Source of the DNA: Ruania albidiflava DSM 18029
GTDB taxonomy: Bacteria > Actinomycetota > Actinomycetes > Actinomycetales > Beutenbergiaceae
Length of the DNA: 45,603 bases
Direction of reading: 5' to 3'
NCBI RefSeq assembly: GCF_000421225.1
Contig: NZ_ATWL01000022.1
Location: 1 to 45,603 of the forward strand
Shown here piece after piece: positions 24,473-33,863 of the stretch. A program made the translations under genes and the position numbers. Each line of letters opens with the position of its first letter. Position 1 is the stretch's first letter. The notes beneath the pieces were generated by a model. It was given only the letters and a program-made list of their open reading frames with translations. It was not told where the DNA came from and made no database searches.

Positions 24473-25444
24473 CTACTCGTAGAGCGCCTCCTGGATCTCG
24501 GGATCATCGATGTTGTCGGCGTCGTACCAGTAGAAGCCGGTGTCGATGGTCGCGGAGAGCTCTTCACCGTTGATCGCCTTCAGCGCGGCCTCGATCAGCT
24601 GCTCCCCCATCCCGACCGGGTCCTGGGTGATCGCACCGGCCATCACACCGGACTCGATCGCATCGATCTGCGCCTGGCCGGAGTCGAACCCGACGATCAC
24701 CACGTCGCCGTCCTTACCGGACTCCTGCACCCCCTTGATCACGCCGATCGCCGAACCTTCGTTGGCCCCGTAGATGCCGGCGAGGTCCGGGGTGGAGGTG
24801 AGGATGGACTTGGTGATGTTCGCCGAGAGGTTCTGGTCTCCCTCGCCGTACTGCGGCTCGAGCAGCTCGATGTCGGGGGCGTTCTGCTCCATCCACTCGA
24901 TGAAACCGTCCCGGCGGTCCTGACCGGAGCCGGAGGTCTGGTCGTGGATCACCATCGCGACCTTGCCCTGGTTGTCGATCAGCTCGGCCATGTGCTCTGC
25001 GGCGGCGGCAGCTGCCGCCTTGTTGTCCGTGGCGACCGTGGTCAGCGGGATCTCGGAGTCCACCCCCGAGTCGAACGCGATCACCGGGATGTCCTGGCTC
25101 TGCGCCTGCTGCAGCAGCCCTTCGGCTGCGCGGGAGTCCAGGGCGGCGAACGCGAGTGCCGCCGGGCTCTTGGCGATCGCGCTCTGCAGCATGTTGATCT
25201 GGTCCTCCACGTCGCTCTCCGTGGCCGGGCCGTCGAACGTGATCGTGGCTCGACCCTCGGCGCCGCGCTCGGCACCGGTCTTCACCGCCTGCCAGAACTG
25301 GTGCTGGAATCCCTTGGAGACGATTGCGATGTACGGCAGGTCGCCGTCGCCACCACCGCCGCCCCCGCTCTCCTCCGAGCAGGCAGCCAACCCCATGACG
25401 GCGGCGCCGGCCGCCGTCCCGATCAACAGTGTCCGTCTGCGCAC
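24473..25444 (-). CDS. Ribose/nucleoside-type ABC substrate-binding lipoprotein
   Basis: A 323-residue periplasmic-binding protein of the RbsB-like (type I) fold. The N-terminus MRRRTLLIGTAAGA has a Tat-like basic start and continues to the lipobox LAAC, with Cys22 as anchor and a Gly-rich linker after it. Fold landmarks include YIAIVSKGFQHQFWQAVKTG, FAALDSRAAEGLL, IPVIAFDSGVDSEIP, YGANEGSAIGVIKG and VIVGFDSGQAQIDAI. The frame stays open upstream into the permease gene, but GTG at 25444 has AAGGAG at good spacing and gives the signal peptide. It is the third gene of an ATPase-permease-binding protein operon. The ligand might be a pentose, a polyol or, given guaD next door, a purine-related compound. 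Confidence 0.9.
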   Translation of the reverse strand: MRRRTLLIGTAAGAAVMGLAACSEESGGGGGGDGDLPYIAIVSKGFQHQFWQAVKTGAERGAEGRATITFDGPATESDVEDQINMLQSAIAKSPAALAFAALDSRAAEGLLQQAQSQDIPVIAFDSGVDSEIPLTTVATDNKAAAAAAAEHMAELIDNQGKVAMVIHDQTSGSGQDRRDGFIEWMEQNAPDIELLEPQYGEGDQNLSANITKSILTSTPDLAGIYGANEGSAIGVIKGVQESGKDGDVVIVGFDSGQAQIDAIESGVMAGAITQDPVGMGEQLIEAALKAINGEELSATIDTGFYWYDADNIDDPEIQEALYE

Positions 25445-25488
25445 TTTGTTCTCCTTCGATTGGTGCCCCTGGTGGGGCGGGACAGGGG

Positions 25489-26508
25489 TCAGGTCGAGCT
25501 GGCGGCGCGCTTGCGCAGCGTGTCGATGTACACCGACGCGACGATCACCGCACCGAGGATCACGTTCTGCCACTCCTGCGGCACCGACATCAGCTGCAGC
25601 CCGTTGTTGATCACCGCGATGATCAGCGCACCGATCACCGTGCCGACGATCGAGCCGCGCCCACCCATCAGGGAGGTGCCACCGATCACCACAGCGGCGA
25701 TCGCCTGCAGCTCGTACCCCATGCCGATCGCGGGTTGCGCAGAGCCCAACCGGGCGGCGATGAGCACACCCGCCAGGCCGGTGAACAGGCCGGCGAAGGC
25801 GTAGACGGCGATCTTCCACCGGGTGACATTCACCCCGGAGATCGCCGTGGCCTCCTCGTTCGACCCGAGGGCGTAGGTGTAGCGGCCGAGGATGGTGCGG
25901 TTGAGCACGATGCCGGCGATCACGGCGACCACCACGAACACCAGCACGGCGTTCGGTACCCGGGGGATGAGCGTGCCGGTGGACAGCTGCATGAAGCCGC
26001 CGGCGGTCTCGGCGTCGATGTAGATCGGGGTGCTGTTCGACAGCACGAGCGCCAGCCCGTCGGCGGCCATCATCATCGCCAGCGTCGCGATGAACGGTGG
26101 CAGCTTCGCCAACGCCACCAACAGCCCGTTGACCAGTCCGACCAGTCCGCCGAAGAGGATCGCCAGGACCACGCCGAGCTGCCACGGCAGGCCCATGGTG
26201 GTGATGAAGTTGCCGGCCATCACCGCACACAGCGCCATACCGGTGCCGATGGACAGGTCGATGCCGGCGGTGATGATCACGAACGTGGTGCCCAGGGCGA
26301 GGGTGCCGATCACCACGGTGGAGAACAGCATGTTCCCCACCAGGTTGCCCCAGGTGAAGAACACCGGGGAGGCCAGGGAGAACACGATCATGATGAGGAT
26401 CAGGCCGGCGAAGGCGAACAGCTGCTGCAGCCCGGCCCGAAGGTGCCTGGTCATCCCGGTGGCGGGCCTCTGGTCCGTCTCGTTCTGACCGGTGGTCGTG
26501 GTGCTCAT
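25489..26508 (-). CDS. Ribose-type ABC transporter permease
   Basis: A 339-residue RbsC-like (BPD_transp_2) permease with about nine to ten membrane segments. Family landmarks are ITAGIDLSIGTGMAL, LPPFIATLAMMMAADGLAL, GRYTYALGSNEEATAISGVNV (with the following arginine-containing motif) and AIAAVVIGGTSLMGGRGSIVGT. The ATG overlaps the ATPase stop as ATGA, a sign of translational coupling. It pairs with the double-domain ATPase and the lipoprotein on either side. The spacing to the binding-protein gene is 44 bases. Confidence 0.92.
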   Translation of the reverse strand: MSTTTTGQNETDQRPATGMTRHLRAGLQQLFAFAGLILIMIVFSLASPVFFTWGNLVGNMLFSTVVIGTLALGTTFVIITAGIDLSIGTGMALCAVMAGNFITTMGLPWQLGVVLAILFGGLVGLVNGLLVALAKLPPFIATLAMMMAADGLALVLSNSTPIYIDAETAGGFMQLSTGTLIPRVPNAVLVFVVVAVIAGIVLNRTILGRYTYALGSNEEATAISGVNVTRWKIAVYAFAGLFTGLAGVLIAARLGSAQPAIGMGYELQAIAAVVIGGTSLMGGRGSIVGTVIGALIIAVINNGLQLMSVPQEWQNVILGAVIVASVYIDTLRKRAASST

Positions 26509-28040
26509 TGTGGTCCTGCCTCGCTGATCACACTGGGTTCAGAGTCGGGGCGGAGCGTGGCCAGCTCCATGATGTTCTCCTGGGTGGCGCGGTCCTGGTC
26601 GAGCACGCCGCTGACCCGGCCTTCGCTCATCACCACCACGCGGTGGGCCATGCGCAGCACCTCGGGCAGCTCGGAGGAGATCATGATGATCGACTTGCCT
26701 GCCGCCGCGAGCTGGTTCAGCAGGGTGTAGATCTCGTCCTTGGCGCCGACGTCGATGCCGCGGGTGGGCTCGTCGAAGATGAGGATGTCGCAGTCCTTGG
26801 TGAGCCACTTGGCGATGACGACCTTCTGCTGGTTGCCGCCGGAGAGGTGGTTCACCACCTGACCGGTGGACGGGGTGCGGATGCCCAGGGACCGGACCTT
26901 CTCCCGGGCTTCCTCAGCGATGCCGGTTGAGCGCACGAAACCTGCGGAGGTGAACTTCTCCCGCAGCGAGGACAGCGCGATGTTGTCCGCCACACTGAGG
27001 TTGAGCAGGAGGCCGTAACGCTTGCGGTCCTCGGACAGGTAGCCGATGCCGTGCTCGTTCGCGCGCGCCGGGTGCGGTATCCGCACCTGACGGCCGTGCA
27101 CGGCGATGGTGCCGCTGGTGATCGGGTCGGCACCCACGATGGCGCGCGCCACCTCGGTGCGCCCTGCGCCCATCAGACCGGCGAAGCCGAGGATCTCGCC
27201 CTTGCGTAGCTCGAAGGAGACATCCCGCAGCAGGTGCTTGGTGGACAGACCGGTGACACTCAGCACCGGCTCGCGCCCCTCGCGCACGTTCTGCGGTCCC
27301 ACGCTGGTGTCGATCTCCCGGCCGACCATCCGGGAGATCACCTCGGCCATCGTGGTCTGGGCGGTCGTGACCGTGTCGATGTACCGCCCGTCGCGGATCA
27401 CGGTGATCCGGTCGGAGATCGCGCGCAGCTCGTCCATCCGGTGCGAGATGTAGATGACGGCGGTGTGCGGGGTGATGAACCGACGGATCAGCTGGTGCAG
27501 AGTGGCCACCTCGGCGTTGTTCAGCGCCGCGGTGGGCTCGTCCATGATGAGCACCTTGGTGCTCTCGTCGCTGAGCGCCTTGGCGATCTCCACCATCTGC
27601 TGCTTGGCCACGGTGAGGGTGCCGACGATGCTGCGCGGGTCCAGGTCCAGGCCGAGCCGGTCCAGCAGCTCCGCGGTCTGCTGGTTCAGCGCACGGTCGT
27701 CGGTGAAGATGCCGGCTCGCCTGGGTTCTCGGCCGATGAAGATGTTCTGGGCGACCGTCAGGTCGGGCATCAGGTGGAACTCCTGGTGGATGATGCCGAT
27801 ACCCAGCTCTTCAGCGTGCTTGGGCCCGGTGGGCCGGTAGGGCTGGCCGTCCAGCTCGAAGGTGCCCGAGTCCGGGGTGTAGATGCCGGACAGCAGCTTC
27901 ATCAGGGTGGACTTGCCCGCACCGTTCTCCCCCACCAGCGCGAGCACCTCACCGGGATAGACCTGCAGGTGCATGTCCGCCAGCGCCTGCACCCCGGGGA
28001 AGCCCTTGGAGACGCCCTCGAGCGAGAGCAGTGGCGTCAT
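26505..28040 (-). CDS. Ribose-type ABC transporter ATPase, double domain
   Basis: A 511-residue RbsA/MglA-like protein with two ABC domains in one chain. Domain 1 has Walker A GENGAGKSTLMK, a degenerate signature (LTVAKQQMVEIAKAL) and Walker B VLIMDEPTAAL. Domain 2 has a degenerate Walker A (GLMGAGRTEVARAI), a canonical signature LSGGNQQKVVIAKWL and Walker B ILIFDEPTRGIDVG. This asymmetry is usual for the family, in which one site is catalytically weak. GGAGGGG precedes the ATG. It is the first gene of the operon and is preceded by a LacI-type palindrome. Confidence 0.93.
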   Translation of the reverse strand: MTPLLSLEGVSKGFPGVQALADMHLQVYPGEVLALVGENGAGKSTLMKLLSGIYTPDSGTFELDGQPYRPTGPKHAEELGIGIIHQEFHLMPDLTVAQNIFIGREPRRAGIFTDDRALNQQTAELLDRLGLDLDPRSIVGTLTVAKQQMVEIAKALSDESTKVLIMDEPTAALNNAEVATLHQLIRRFITPHTAVIYISHRMDELRAISDRITVIRDGRYIDTVTTAQTTMAEVISRMVGREIDTSVGPQNVREGREPVLSVTGLSTKHLLRDVSFELRKGEILGFAGLMGAGRTEVARAIVGADPITSGTIAVHGRQVRIPHPARANEHGIGYLSEDRKRYGLLLNLSVADNIALSSLREKFTSAGFVRSTGIAEEAREKVRSLGIRTPSTGQVVNHLSGGNQQKVVIAKWLTKDCDILIFDEPTRGIDVGAKDEIYTLLNQLAAAGKSIIMISSELPEVLRMAHRVVVMSEGRVSGVLDQDRATQENIMELATLRPDSEPSVISEAGPQ

Positions 28041-28162
28041 CGAATCCCCTCCTTCGTGGGCGCAGGCGAGGGAGCGGCACCGTGGCGGCTTTCGCGTGCC
28101 GCTGCGGTGTCGGGTCGCGGAGGTTCTCCCCAGTCAGACGCCATAGTCACGAACGCGCATCA

Positions 28163-28174
28163 GTAATCGTTTAC
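28163..28174. promoter_or_regulatory. LacI-type operator upstream of the ribose-type importer
   Basis: GTAATCGTTTAC, on the other strand GTAAACGATTAC, has GTAA/TTAC arms around a central CG. It sits 123 bases upstream of the ATPase start and 120 bases from the divergent XPB gene. No LacI gene accompanies this operon, so the regulator would be encoded elsewhere or be one of the two in the window. Confidence 0.5.
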
Positions 28175-28293
28175 CAATGTGACGCACGCTACACGCTGCT
28201 CTCGGGTGAAGTCCATCGACCGCTCGGGCGTGGCGTGATCGCCGGCGGTGAACGCCCTCGGGGTCGCCGGAGTCTGCGTGGGAGAATGACAAG

Positions 28294-29946
28294 ATGCCCA
28301 ACGGCCCGTTGATCGTCCAGTCCGACAAGTCCCTGCTCCTCGAGGTCGAGCACGACCAGGCGGCCGAGTGCCGCCGCGCGATCGCCCCGTTCGCGGAGCT
28401 GGAGCGCGCCCCGGAGCACGTGCACACCTACCGCCTCACCCCGCTGGGGCTGTGGAACGCGCGCGCCGCCGGGCACGACGCCGAGCAGGTGGTCGACGCG
28501 CTGATCACCTACTCCCGGTACCCGGTGCCGCACGCGCTGCTGGTGGACATCGCCGAGACGATGAGCCGGTACGGGCGGCTGCAGCTGGTCAGCGACCCTG
28601 CCCGCGGGCTGCTGCTGCACGCGCTGGACGCCCCGGTGCTGGCCGAGGTGATGCGCTCCAAGCGCACCCAGGGGCTGCTCGGGGAGAAGATCGACGACGA
28701 GACCGTGGTGGTCCACCCCAGCGAGCGGGGCCACCTCAAGCAGGTGCTGGTCAAGCTCGGCTGGCCGGCCGAGGACCTCGCCGGCTACGTGGACGGCGAG
28801 GCGCACGAGATCAGCCTGGACACCTCGGACTGGGCGCTACGGCCCTACCAGGAAGAGGCGGTGGAGGGCTTCTGGCACGGCGGGAGCGGCGTCGTCGTGC
28901 TTCCCTGCGGGGCAGGCAAGACCCTGGTGGGCGCCGGCGCGATGGCCCGGTCAGGGACCACCACGCTGATCCTGGTGACGAACACGGTCAGCGCCCGGCA
29001 GTGGCGGGACGAGCTGGTCCGGCGCACCAGCCTCACCCCGGAGGAGATCGGTGAGTACTCCGGGTCGCGCAAGGAGGTACGGCCGGTGACGATCGCCACC
29101 TACCAGGTGCTCACCACCAAGCGGAAGGGTGTGTACCCGCACCTGGAGCTGCTCGATGCCCGGGACTGGGGGCTGATCCTGTATGACGAGGTGCACCTGC
29201 TTCCCGCACCCATCTTCCGGATGACGGCGGACCTCCAGGCGCGTAGGCGCCTCGGGTTGACCGCCACGCTGGTGCGTGAGGACGGCCGGGAGGACGAGGT
29301 GTTCTCCCTGATCGGGCCCAAGCGCTACGACGCGCCGTGGAAGGACATCGAGGCACAGGGGTACATCGCACCGGCGGAGTGCGTGGAGGTGCGGTTGGAC
29401 CTGCCGCACACCGACCGGATGACCTACGCGGTCGCCGAGCCGGAGGACCGGTACCGGCTGGCGGCCACCGCCCCGGGCAAGCTGGCGGTGGTGGAGCAGA
29501 TCCTGGCCCGTCACCCCGGGGAGCAGACCCTGGTGATCGGGCAGTACCTGGACCAGCTCACCGAGCTCGGGGAGCACATCGACGCACCCGTCATCACCGG
29601 CGCCACCACCGTGCCCGAGCGGCAGCGGCTGTTCGAGGCGTTCCGCTCCGGGGAGCTGACCACGTTGGTGGTGTCCAAGGTGGCGAACTTCTCCATCGAC
29701 CTGCCCGAGGCGGCGGTGGCGATCCAGGTCTCCGGGTCGTTCGGGTCCCGGCAGGAGGAGGCCCAGCGCCTCGGCCGGCTGATGCGGCCCAAGGCCGACG
29801 GGCGCACCGCGCACTTCTACGCCGTGGTCACCCGGGACACGGTGGACCAGGACTTCGCCGCCCACCGGCAACGGTTCCTCGCCGAGCAGGGGTATGCGTA
29901 CTCGATCCTGGACGCGGAGGACCTGGCCGGGACCGAGGCGCCCTGA
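28294..29946 (+). CDS. XPB-type DNA repair helicase
   Basis: A 550-residue superfamily-2 DNA helicase of the bacterial XPB (Rv0861c) type, an ATP-dependent 3'-5' helicase. The N-terminal ~170 residues form the damage-recognition-like region. Helicase motifs follow: RPYQEEAV (motif Q-like), LPCGAGKT (Walker A, ~203-210), ILVTNTVSARQW (Ia), YDEVH (II, ~298), GLTATL (III), VIGQYLDQL (IV), VVSKVANFSIDLP (V) and EEAQRLGRLMRP (VI). GGGAG is 10 bases before the ATG. In mycobacteria this gene neighbours the helicase-associated gene, which here is at 6527. It is divergent from the sugar importer and convergent with a phosphatase gene, 19 bases away. Confidence 0.92.
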   Translation: MPNGPLIVQSDKSLLLEVEHDQAAECRRAIAPFAELERAPEHVHTYRLTPLGLWNARAAGHDAEQVVDALITYSRYPVPHALLVDIAETMSRYGRLQLVSDPARGLLLHALDAPVLAEVMRSKRTQGLLGEKIDDETVVVHPSERGHLKQVLVKLGWPAEDLAGYVDGEAHEISLDTSDWALRPYQEEAVEGFWHGGSGVVVLPCGAGKTLVGAGAMARSGTTTLILVTNTVSARQWRDELVRRTSLTPEEIGEYSGSRKEVRPVTIATYQVLTTKRKGVYPHLELLDARDWGLILYDEVHLLPAPIFRMTADLQARRRLGLTATLVREDGREDEVFSLIGPKRYDAPWKDIEAQGYIAPAECVEVRLDLPHTDRMTYAVAEPEDRYRLAATAPGKLAVVEQILARHPGEQTLVIGQYLDQLTELGEHIDAPVITGATTVPERQRLFEAFRSGELTTLVVSKVANFSIDLPEAAVAIQVSGSFGSRQEEAQRLGRLMRPKADGRTAHFYAVVTRDTVDQDFAAHRQRFLAEQGYAYSILDAEDLAGTEAP

Positions 29947-29965
29947 CCTCGACGGCTCCCCTCAC

Positions 29966-30577
29966 TCAGGAGCGCTCGGACGGCAGCGGCAGGTTGTAGT
30001 GAGCCAGCTCCCAACGCTCGGGAGCCAGATGCAGCACGGTCCGCGAGCAGTTGCTGGGTGGCCCCATGGAAGCATGCCCGGGGCTCGGCGTGCCGGCGGC
30101 ATGCGCAGAGGCGACCCGGATCGATCCACCGTGGCTGAACACGAGCGCCGGATCGGCCCCCTGCTCAGCGATCTCCATCAGGCACTCGATCATCCGTACC
30201 CGCAGCTCGGCGAACGTCTCACCGCCACCGCGCCGCGGGTCGCCTCCTGCGCGGGAGGCGGCGACGACCTCGGGCTCCTCCTGCTCCACGTCCGCGATGC
30301 GCCGGCCCGACCAGGAGCCCACGCTGACCTCACGGAGACGCGGATCCTCCACCACAGCGGCACCGACGAGATCGGCATACGCCTGCGCGGTGTCCCGCGC
30401 GCGTGGCAGGTCGCTGCTCCACACGGTAGCTAGTGCGCCCACCTCGTCGGCGAGGGCCCGACCGACCCGCTGGGCCTGCTGCCGCCCTCTGTCGGTCAGG
30501 CCGGAGTCAGCATGACCCTGGTGCCTGTCCTCGACGTTCCACAACGACTCCCCATGCCGTACCAGGATGATGCGCAT
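29966..30577 (-). CDS. Histidine phosphatase (phosphoglycerate mutase-like)
   Basis: A 203-residue protein of the histidine phosphatase superfamily. The catalytic motif LVRHGESLWN supplies the phospho-accepting histidine; SSDLPRARDTAQ, LREVSVGSWSGR and ALVFSHGGSIRV supply the remaining Arg, Glu and His. The middle, GDPRRGGGETFAEL, is typical of phosphoglycerate mutase-like phosphatases. ATG at 30577 is chosen because the fold starts exactly there; the frame extends upstream without a good ribosome site. It is 150 bases after the sulfatase on the same strand, so it could be the last member of that operon, acting on a phosphorylated intermediate, or simply be a separate gene. Confidence 0.85.
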   Translation of the reverse strand: MRIILVRHGESLWNVEDRHQGHADSGLTDRGRQQAQRVGRALADEVGALATVWSSDLPRARDTAQAYADLVGAAVVEDPRLREVSVGSWSGRRIADVEQEEPEVVAASRAGGDPRRGGGETFAELRVRMIECLMEIAEQGADPALVFSHGGSIRVASAHAAGTPSPGHASMGPPSNCSRTVLHLAPERWELAHYNLPLPSERS

Positions 30578-30727
30578 CTGTGTGTCGTGCTCCCTTCTGA
30601 GGCCGACGACGGTGTGTCGCCGGTCGTGTCTGCTTGTCCACCGCCGTAGTTCCCGGGCGCAGGTCGCTGCGGTCGGCGCCGCTGAGGCGTCAGCTTCCAC
30701 CCCGCTCACCAGCCAGTGGGATTCCTG

Positions 30728-32122
30728 TCAGCTCTGCGTGGCCTCTGCCCACGGCACCTGTGCGCCCTCGCCATGCTGGTGCCGCAGAGCGCGGGCCGCG
30801 GCCAGCTGTTCGCGCTGCACCGCGGCGGCGTCACGTGCCACAGCCTCGGGGTCGCACAGCTCCCGCAATGCTCGTTCGAGCGTGGCGGCCTGCTCCGGTC
30901 GCTCCGACCACAGGTTGTTGAGCTCGTCCGGGTCGTCGCGAAGGTTGAACAGCTGGTGTGGTGCGGCGTCGTTGTAGATGAGCTTCCAGTCGCCCTGCCG
31001 GACCATGCACCCACCCCCGCGCACGTTGTGGCCGTGGTAGGTGCAGAGCACGGCGCGCTGCGGGTCGTCCTCAGGGATGTCCTGCAGCGGCTCACCGCTC
31101 CAGTGCCCCGGGCGCCGGGCGCCGACGGCGCGGAAGAGCGCAGCCTGCAGGTCGAGGGTGCTCACTGGCGTGCGTACCCGCCGCCCGGCCTCGAAGCCCG
31201 GGCCGACGGCAAGCATCGGCACCCGCACCGAGGGCTCGTAGAGACTGGTCTTGCCCCACATCCCGAACGTACCCAGCATCTCGCCATGGTCGCTGGTGTA
31301 GCAGAGCACCGTGTCCTGAGCGAGGCCGGCTGCCTCGAGGCCGTCGAACAACCGCCCCAGCAGGGAGTCGACATAGCTGACGGCTCCGAAGTATCCAGCA
31401 CGCAGCTCCCGGACCAGCTCATCGGGATAGTCCCAGCGGCCATGGTCGCGGATGTCCTGCGCGTAGGGATGCTGGGCGGACCGCTCCCTCACGCCGTACC
31501 GCGGCAGGTCGGCGAGACCGGCGTACATCTCCCAGAACGGGGGCTCGGTCGTGTACGGGGGGTGGGGCGGGTGGATCTCCACCGTCATGGTCCAGGGGCC
31601 GTTGAGGGCACTTCCGGTGCGGTGGAACCAGTCCACGGCGGCATCGATGCGCTCGTCCTCGACCGCGTACTGGTCCTCGACCGGTCCGCTGGCTGCGGTC
31701 GTGACCAGCGGTCGGGTGGACGGACGCGGTGCGCGGATCGCCTTCTCGGCCAAGGACCGTTCGCTTCGTTGCACCCCGATCATCTCGGAGAACCCGAGCG
31801 CGAACGGGTCGCGGTACAGGTTCGACCCACCGCCGAGGTACACACTGTGCACACCCTGCTCCGCCAGCACCTGTCCATAGCTGGGGTGCCGGCGCTCGAT
31901 CACCTTGGAGTTGTTGTAGCACTGCACCTCGTGCGTCGGCCGGCCGGCCATGAAGGCCGACCGGGACGGCACGCACAACGGTGAGGGGCAGTAGGCGTTC
32001 TCGAACACGCTGCCACGTGCGGCCAGCCGGTCCATCTGTGGCGTCCTGACGATGTCATGGCCGTAGGTGGAGGAGTACAGCGGGTTGTGCTCGTCACTGA
32101 CCAGGAGGACGACGTTGGTCAT
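30728..32122 (-). CDS. S1-type sulfatase (formylglycine-dependent)
   Basis: A 464-residue sulfatase that hydrolyses sulfate esters. The maturation motif is CVPSRSAFMAG with Cys50 (C-x-P-S-R), which must be converted to formylglycine by an FGE or anSME enzyme not encoded here. Metal ligands are seen in VSDEHNP and in YTSDHGEMLG; WTMTVEIHPPHPPY and GDWKLIYND are further family landmarks. No signal peptide is present, so it acts in the cytoplasm after uptake. AGGAGGGAG precedes the ATG. It is 46 bases downstream of a binding-protein gene, in one unit controlled by the operator at 33864. It argues that the imported compound carries a sulfate ester; a phosphonate hydrolase-like activity is an alternative. 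Confidence 0.85.
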   Translation of the reverse strand: MTNVVLLVSDEHNPLYSSTYGHDIVRTPQMDRLAARGSVFENAYCPSPLCVPSRSAFMAGRPTHEVQCYNNSKVIERRHPSYGQVLAEQGVHSVYLGGGSNLYRDPFALGFSEMIGVQRSERSLAEKAIRAPRPSTRPLVTTAASGPVEDQYAVEDERIDAAVDWFHRTGSALNGPWTMTVEIHPPHPPYTTEPPFWEMYAGLADLPRYGVRERSAQHPYAQDIRDHGRWDYPDELVRELRAGYFGAVSYVDSLLGRLFDGLEAAGLAQDTVLCYTSDHGEMLGTFGMWGKTSLYEPSVRVPMLAVGPGFEAGRRVRTPVSTLDLQAALFRAVGARRPGHWSGEPLQDIPEDDPQRAVLCTYHGHNVRGGGCMVRQGDWKLIYNDAAPHQLFNLRDDPDELNNLWSERPEQAATLERALRELCDPEAVARDAAAVQREQLAAARALRHQHGEGAQVPWAEATQS

Positions 32123-32168
32123 GGTCGCGCTCTCCCTCCTCCTGCACCGGGTGCCTCGGTCGCGACCA

Positions 32169-33653
32169 TCAACCGGTCACCCCCACCTCGTCGAGCTGTT
32201 CCGCGGCCGCCTCGACGAACAGCGCGTACCCGAAGTCGTCGTTCAGCTTCTCCACGAACGCCTCATAGCCGGAGACCGGCTGCTGACCGGTGAGGAACTG
32301 GATCATCTGGTCCTCCGCGAAGCGGTCCGCATCGGCCCGGTTGTAGCCCTCCGGTGAGACGATGAAGTCCTCCCAGGTCACCAGCACCTCCTGAGCGTGC
32401 GCGCGCTCCCAGTACGGCTGCTGGTCCGGGAACTTGGCCGTCAGGTACGGAACCTCCTCACGTCCGGAGACCTGGTAGATGAAGAAGGTGCCGCCCTCCT
32501 CGGCCATGGCCGGTAGCGGGACGATCTCGTCGTCTGCGCCACGTTCGTAGTGCGTACCCTCGACACCGAACATCACGAACTCGTTCCCCTCCGGGGTGGA
32601 GACGTAGTTGATCAGGTCGATGAGCTTCTGGATCTTCTCGTCCTGACCGGCCAAGGTGGCCGGCAGGGCGTACATGACGGCGGCGTCGGTGCCGACGGCG
32701 ATCGAGCTCGGCGAGCCGTCCTCCTGGGTGAACAGGTCCAGCTGCACCCACTCGGCGTCGGGGTTGGAGGCGACCGCCAGCTCGGCAGCCTGCTCCTTCT
32801 TCACCCCGGTCCAGGACTGCGCCATCACCCCGGCAAGTCCTTGGAAGCCACGGTCTCGAGCATCGAGACCCTCAAGGGTATAGATGTCCGGGTCGACGAA
32901 CCCGGCCTCCTGGATGTCGTTGATGTACTCGATCGCGTCGACCATGCCCTCGTCCTCGTAGCTGGCATGCGCCTGGCCGTCGTCGCCGACGTAGAGGCGG
33001 CCTGGTCCCGGGGTGCCGAAGGCCCCCCACAGGGGGGCGAACGACGCCACGGACGCCCCGGTGAGCCCATACGTGTCATTCTGACCGTTGCCGTCCGGGT
33101 CGTCCTCGGTGAACGCACGCAGCACCTCCCGGAACTCCTCCACGGTCGTCGGGGCCTCCAGGTCCAGGTTGTCGAGCCAGTCCTGGCGGATCCAGAAGGT
33201 GTGGTCGTTCGTGTTGTTGACATACGGCGTGATGGCGGCGAGCTCACCGTCCATCCACCCCAGGTCCGCGGTCTCCTGACCGACGTAGGAGACATAGTCC
33301 CCCAGCTGGTCCTCGTACGGTGTCAGGTCGAGCACCAGACCCTGATCGACGTAGGTCTGCAGCTGGTTCCGGTCGACCCGGAACAGGTCCGGTGAGTCGC
33401 CGGCGGCCAACGACGCGGAGAGGTCCTCCGGAGTTGGCTCGTGGAGGACCGTGGCGCCGATCTCCTCGGAGAGACCGATCGCTATCGGGCTCTCCGGCTC
33501 CGTCTCGTGGTTGTCGGCCGCACCGCCGACTGCGATGCGCAGCTCGATCGTGCCGTCGCCCGAGCCACCCTCACCCCCGGAGCACGCCGCGAGCACCAGC
33601 GTGGCCGAGACGAGCAGCGCTGCTGCGGAGAGCGTCCGCTTCGAAGAAGCCAT
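32169..33653 (-). CDS. Sugar ABC substrate-binding lipoprotein, copy 1 (locus 2)
   Basis: A 494-residue LplA/LipO-like extracellular solute-binding protein. The Sec lipoprotein signal ends in LAAC with Cys24 as anchor. Long stretches are shared with the binding protein at 37521, for example WIRQDWLDNL, REVLRAFTEDDPDGNGQNDT, ARDRGFQG, NPDAEWVQLDLF and PAMAEEGG, so the two are close paralogues. It is not next to permease genes; it heads an operon with the sulfatase. An operator and a promoter region similar to those of the other copy lie upstream. It probably feeds the shared LplB/LplC-like permeases with a sulfated or variant ligand. Confidence 0.9.
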   Translation of the reverse strand: MASSKRTLSAAALLVSATLVLAACSGGEGGSGDGTIELRIAVGGAADNHETEPESPIAIGLSEEIGATVLHEPTPEDLSASLAAGDSPDLFRVDRNQLQTYVDQGLVLDLTPYEDQLGDYVSYVGQETADLGWMDGELAAITPYVNNTNDHTFWIRQDWLDNLDLEAPTTVEEFREVLRAFTEDDPDGNGQNDTYGLTGASVASFAPLWGAFGTPGPGRLYVGDDGQAHASYEDEGMVDAIEYINDIQEAGFVDPDIYTLEGLDARDRGFQGLAGVMAQSWTGVKKEQAAELAVASNPDAEWVQLDLFTQEDGSPSSIAVGTDAAVMYALPATLAGQDEKIQKLIDLINYVSTPEGNEFVMFGVEGTHYERGADDEIVPLPAMAEEGGTFFIYQVSGREEVPYLTAKFPDQQPYWERAHAQEVLVTWEDFIVSPEGYNRADADRFAEDQMIQFLTGQQPVSGYEAFVEKLNDDFGYALFVEAAAEQLDEVGVTG

Positions 33654-33863
33654 CAGAGGTCACCTTTCGTGGTCACAAGTGGGAATCACCAGACGCGCTC
33701 CGGCACGCAGGCTCGCGCGCAGCCCGTCCGCGCTGGTTGCAGTCGCCGGCAGAGCCGCACTGATGTCGGAAGGCTCGGACACTCCGCGTCCGAGTCGTGG
33801 ATCGATCACCCCGGTCGTGATCTTCGTTGCATCGAACGTAGAACGCATGGCGGTCGACGCGCT

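Noticed and set aside
24473-26230. Long frame that would fuse extra residues before the ribose-type binding protein
   Set aside because: The upstream part is antiparallel to nothing but is out of frame with the permease gene; the lipoprotein signal and AAGGAG at 25444 fix the real start.
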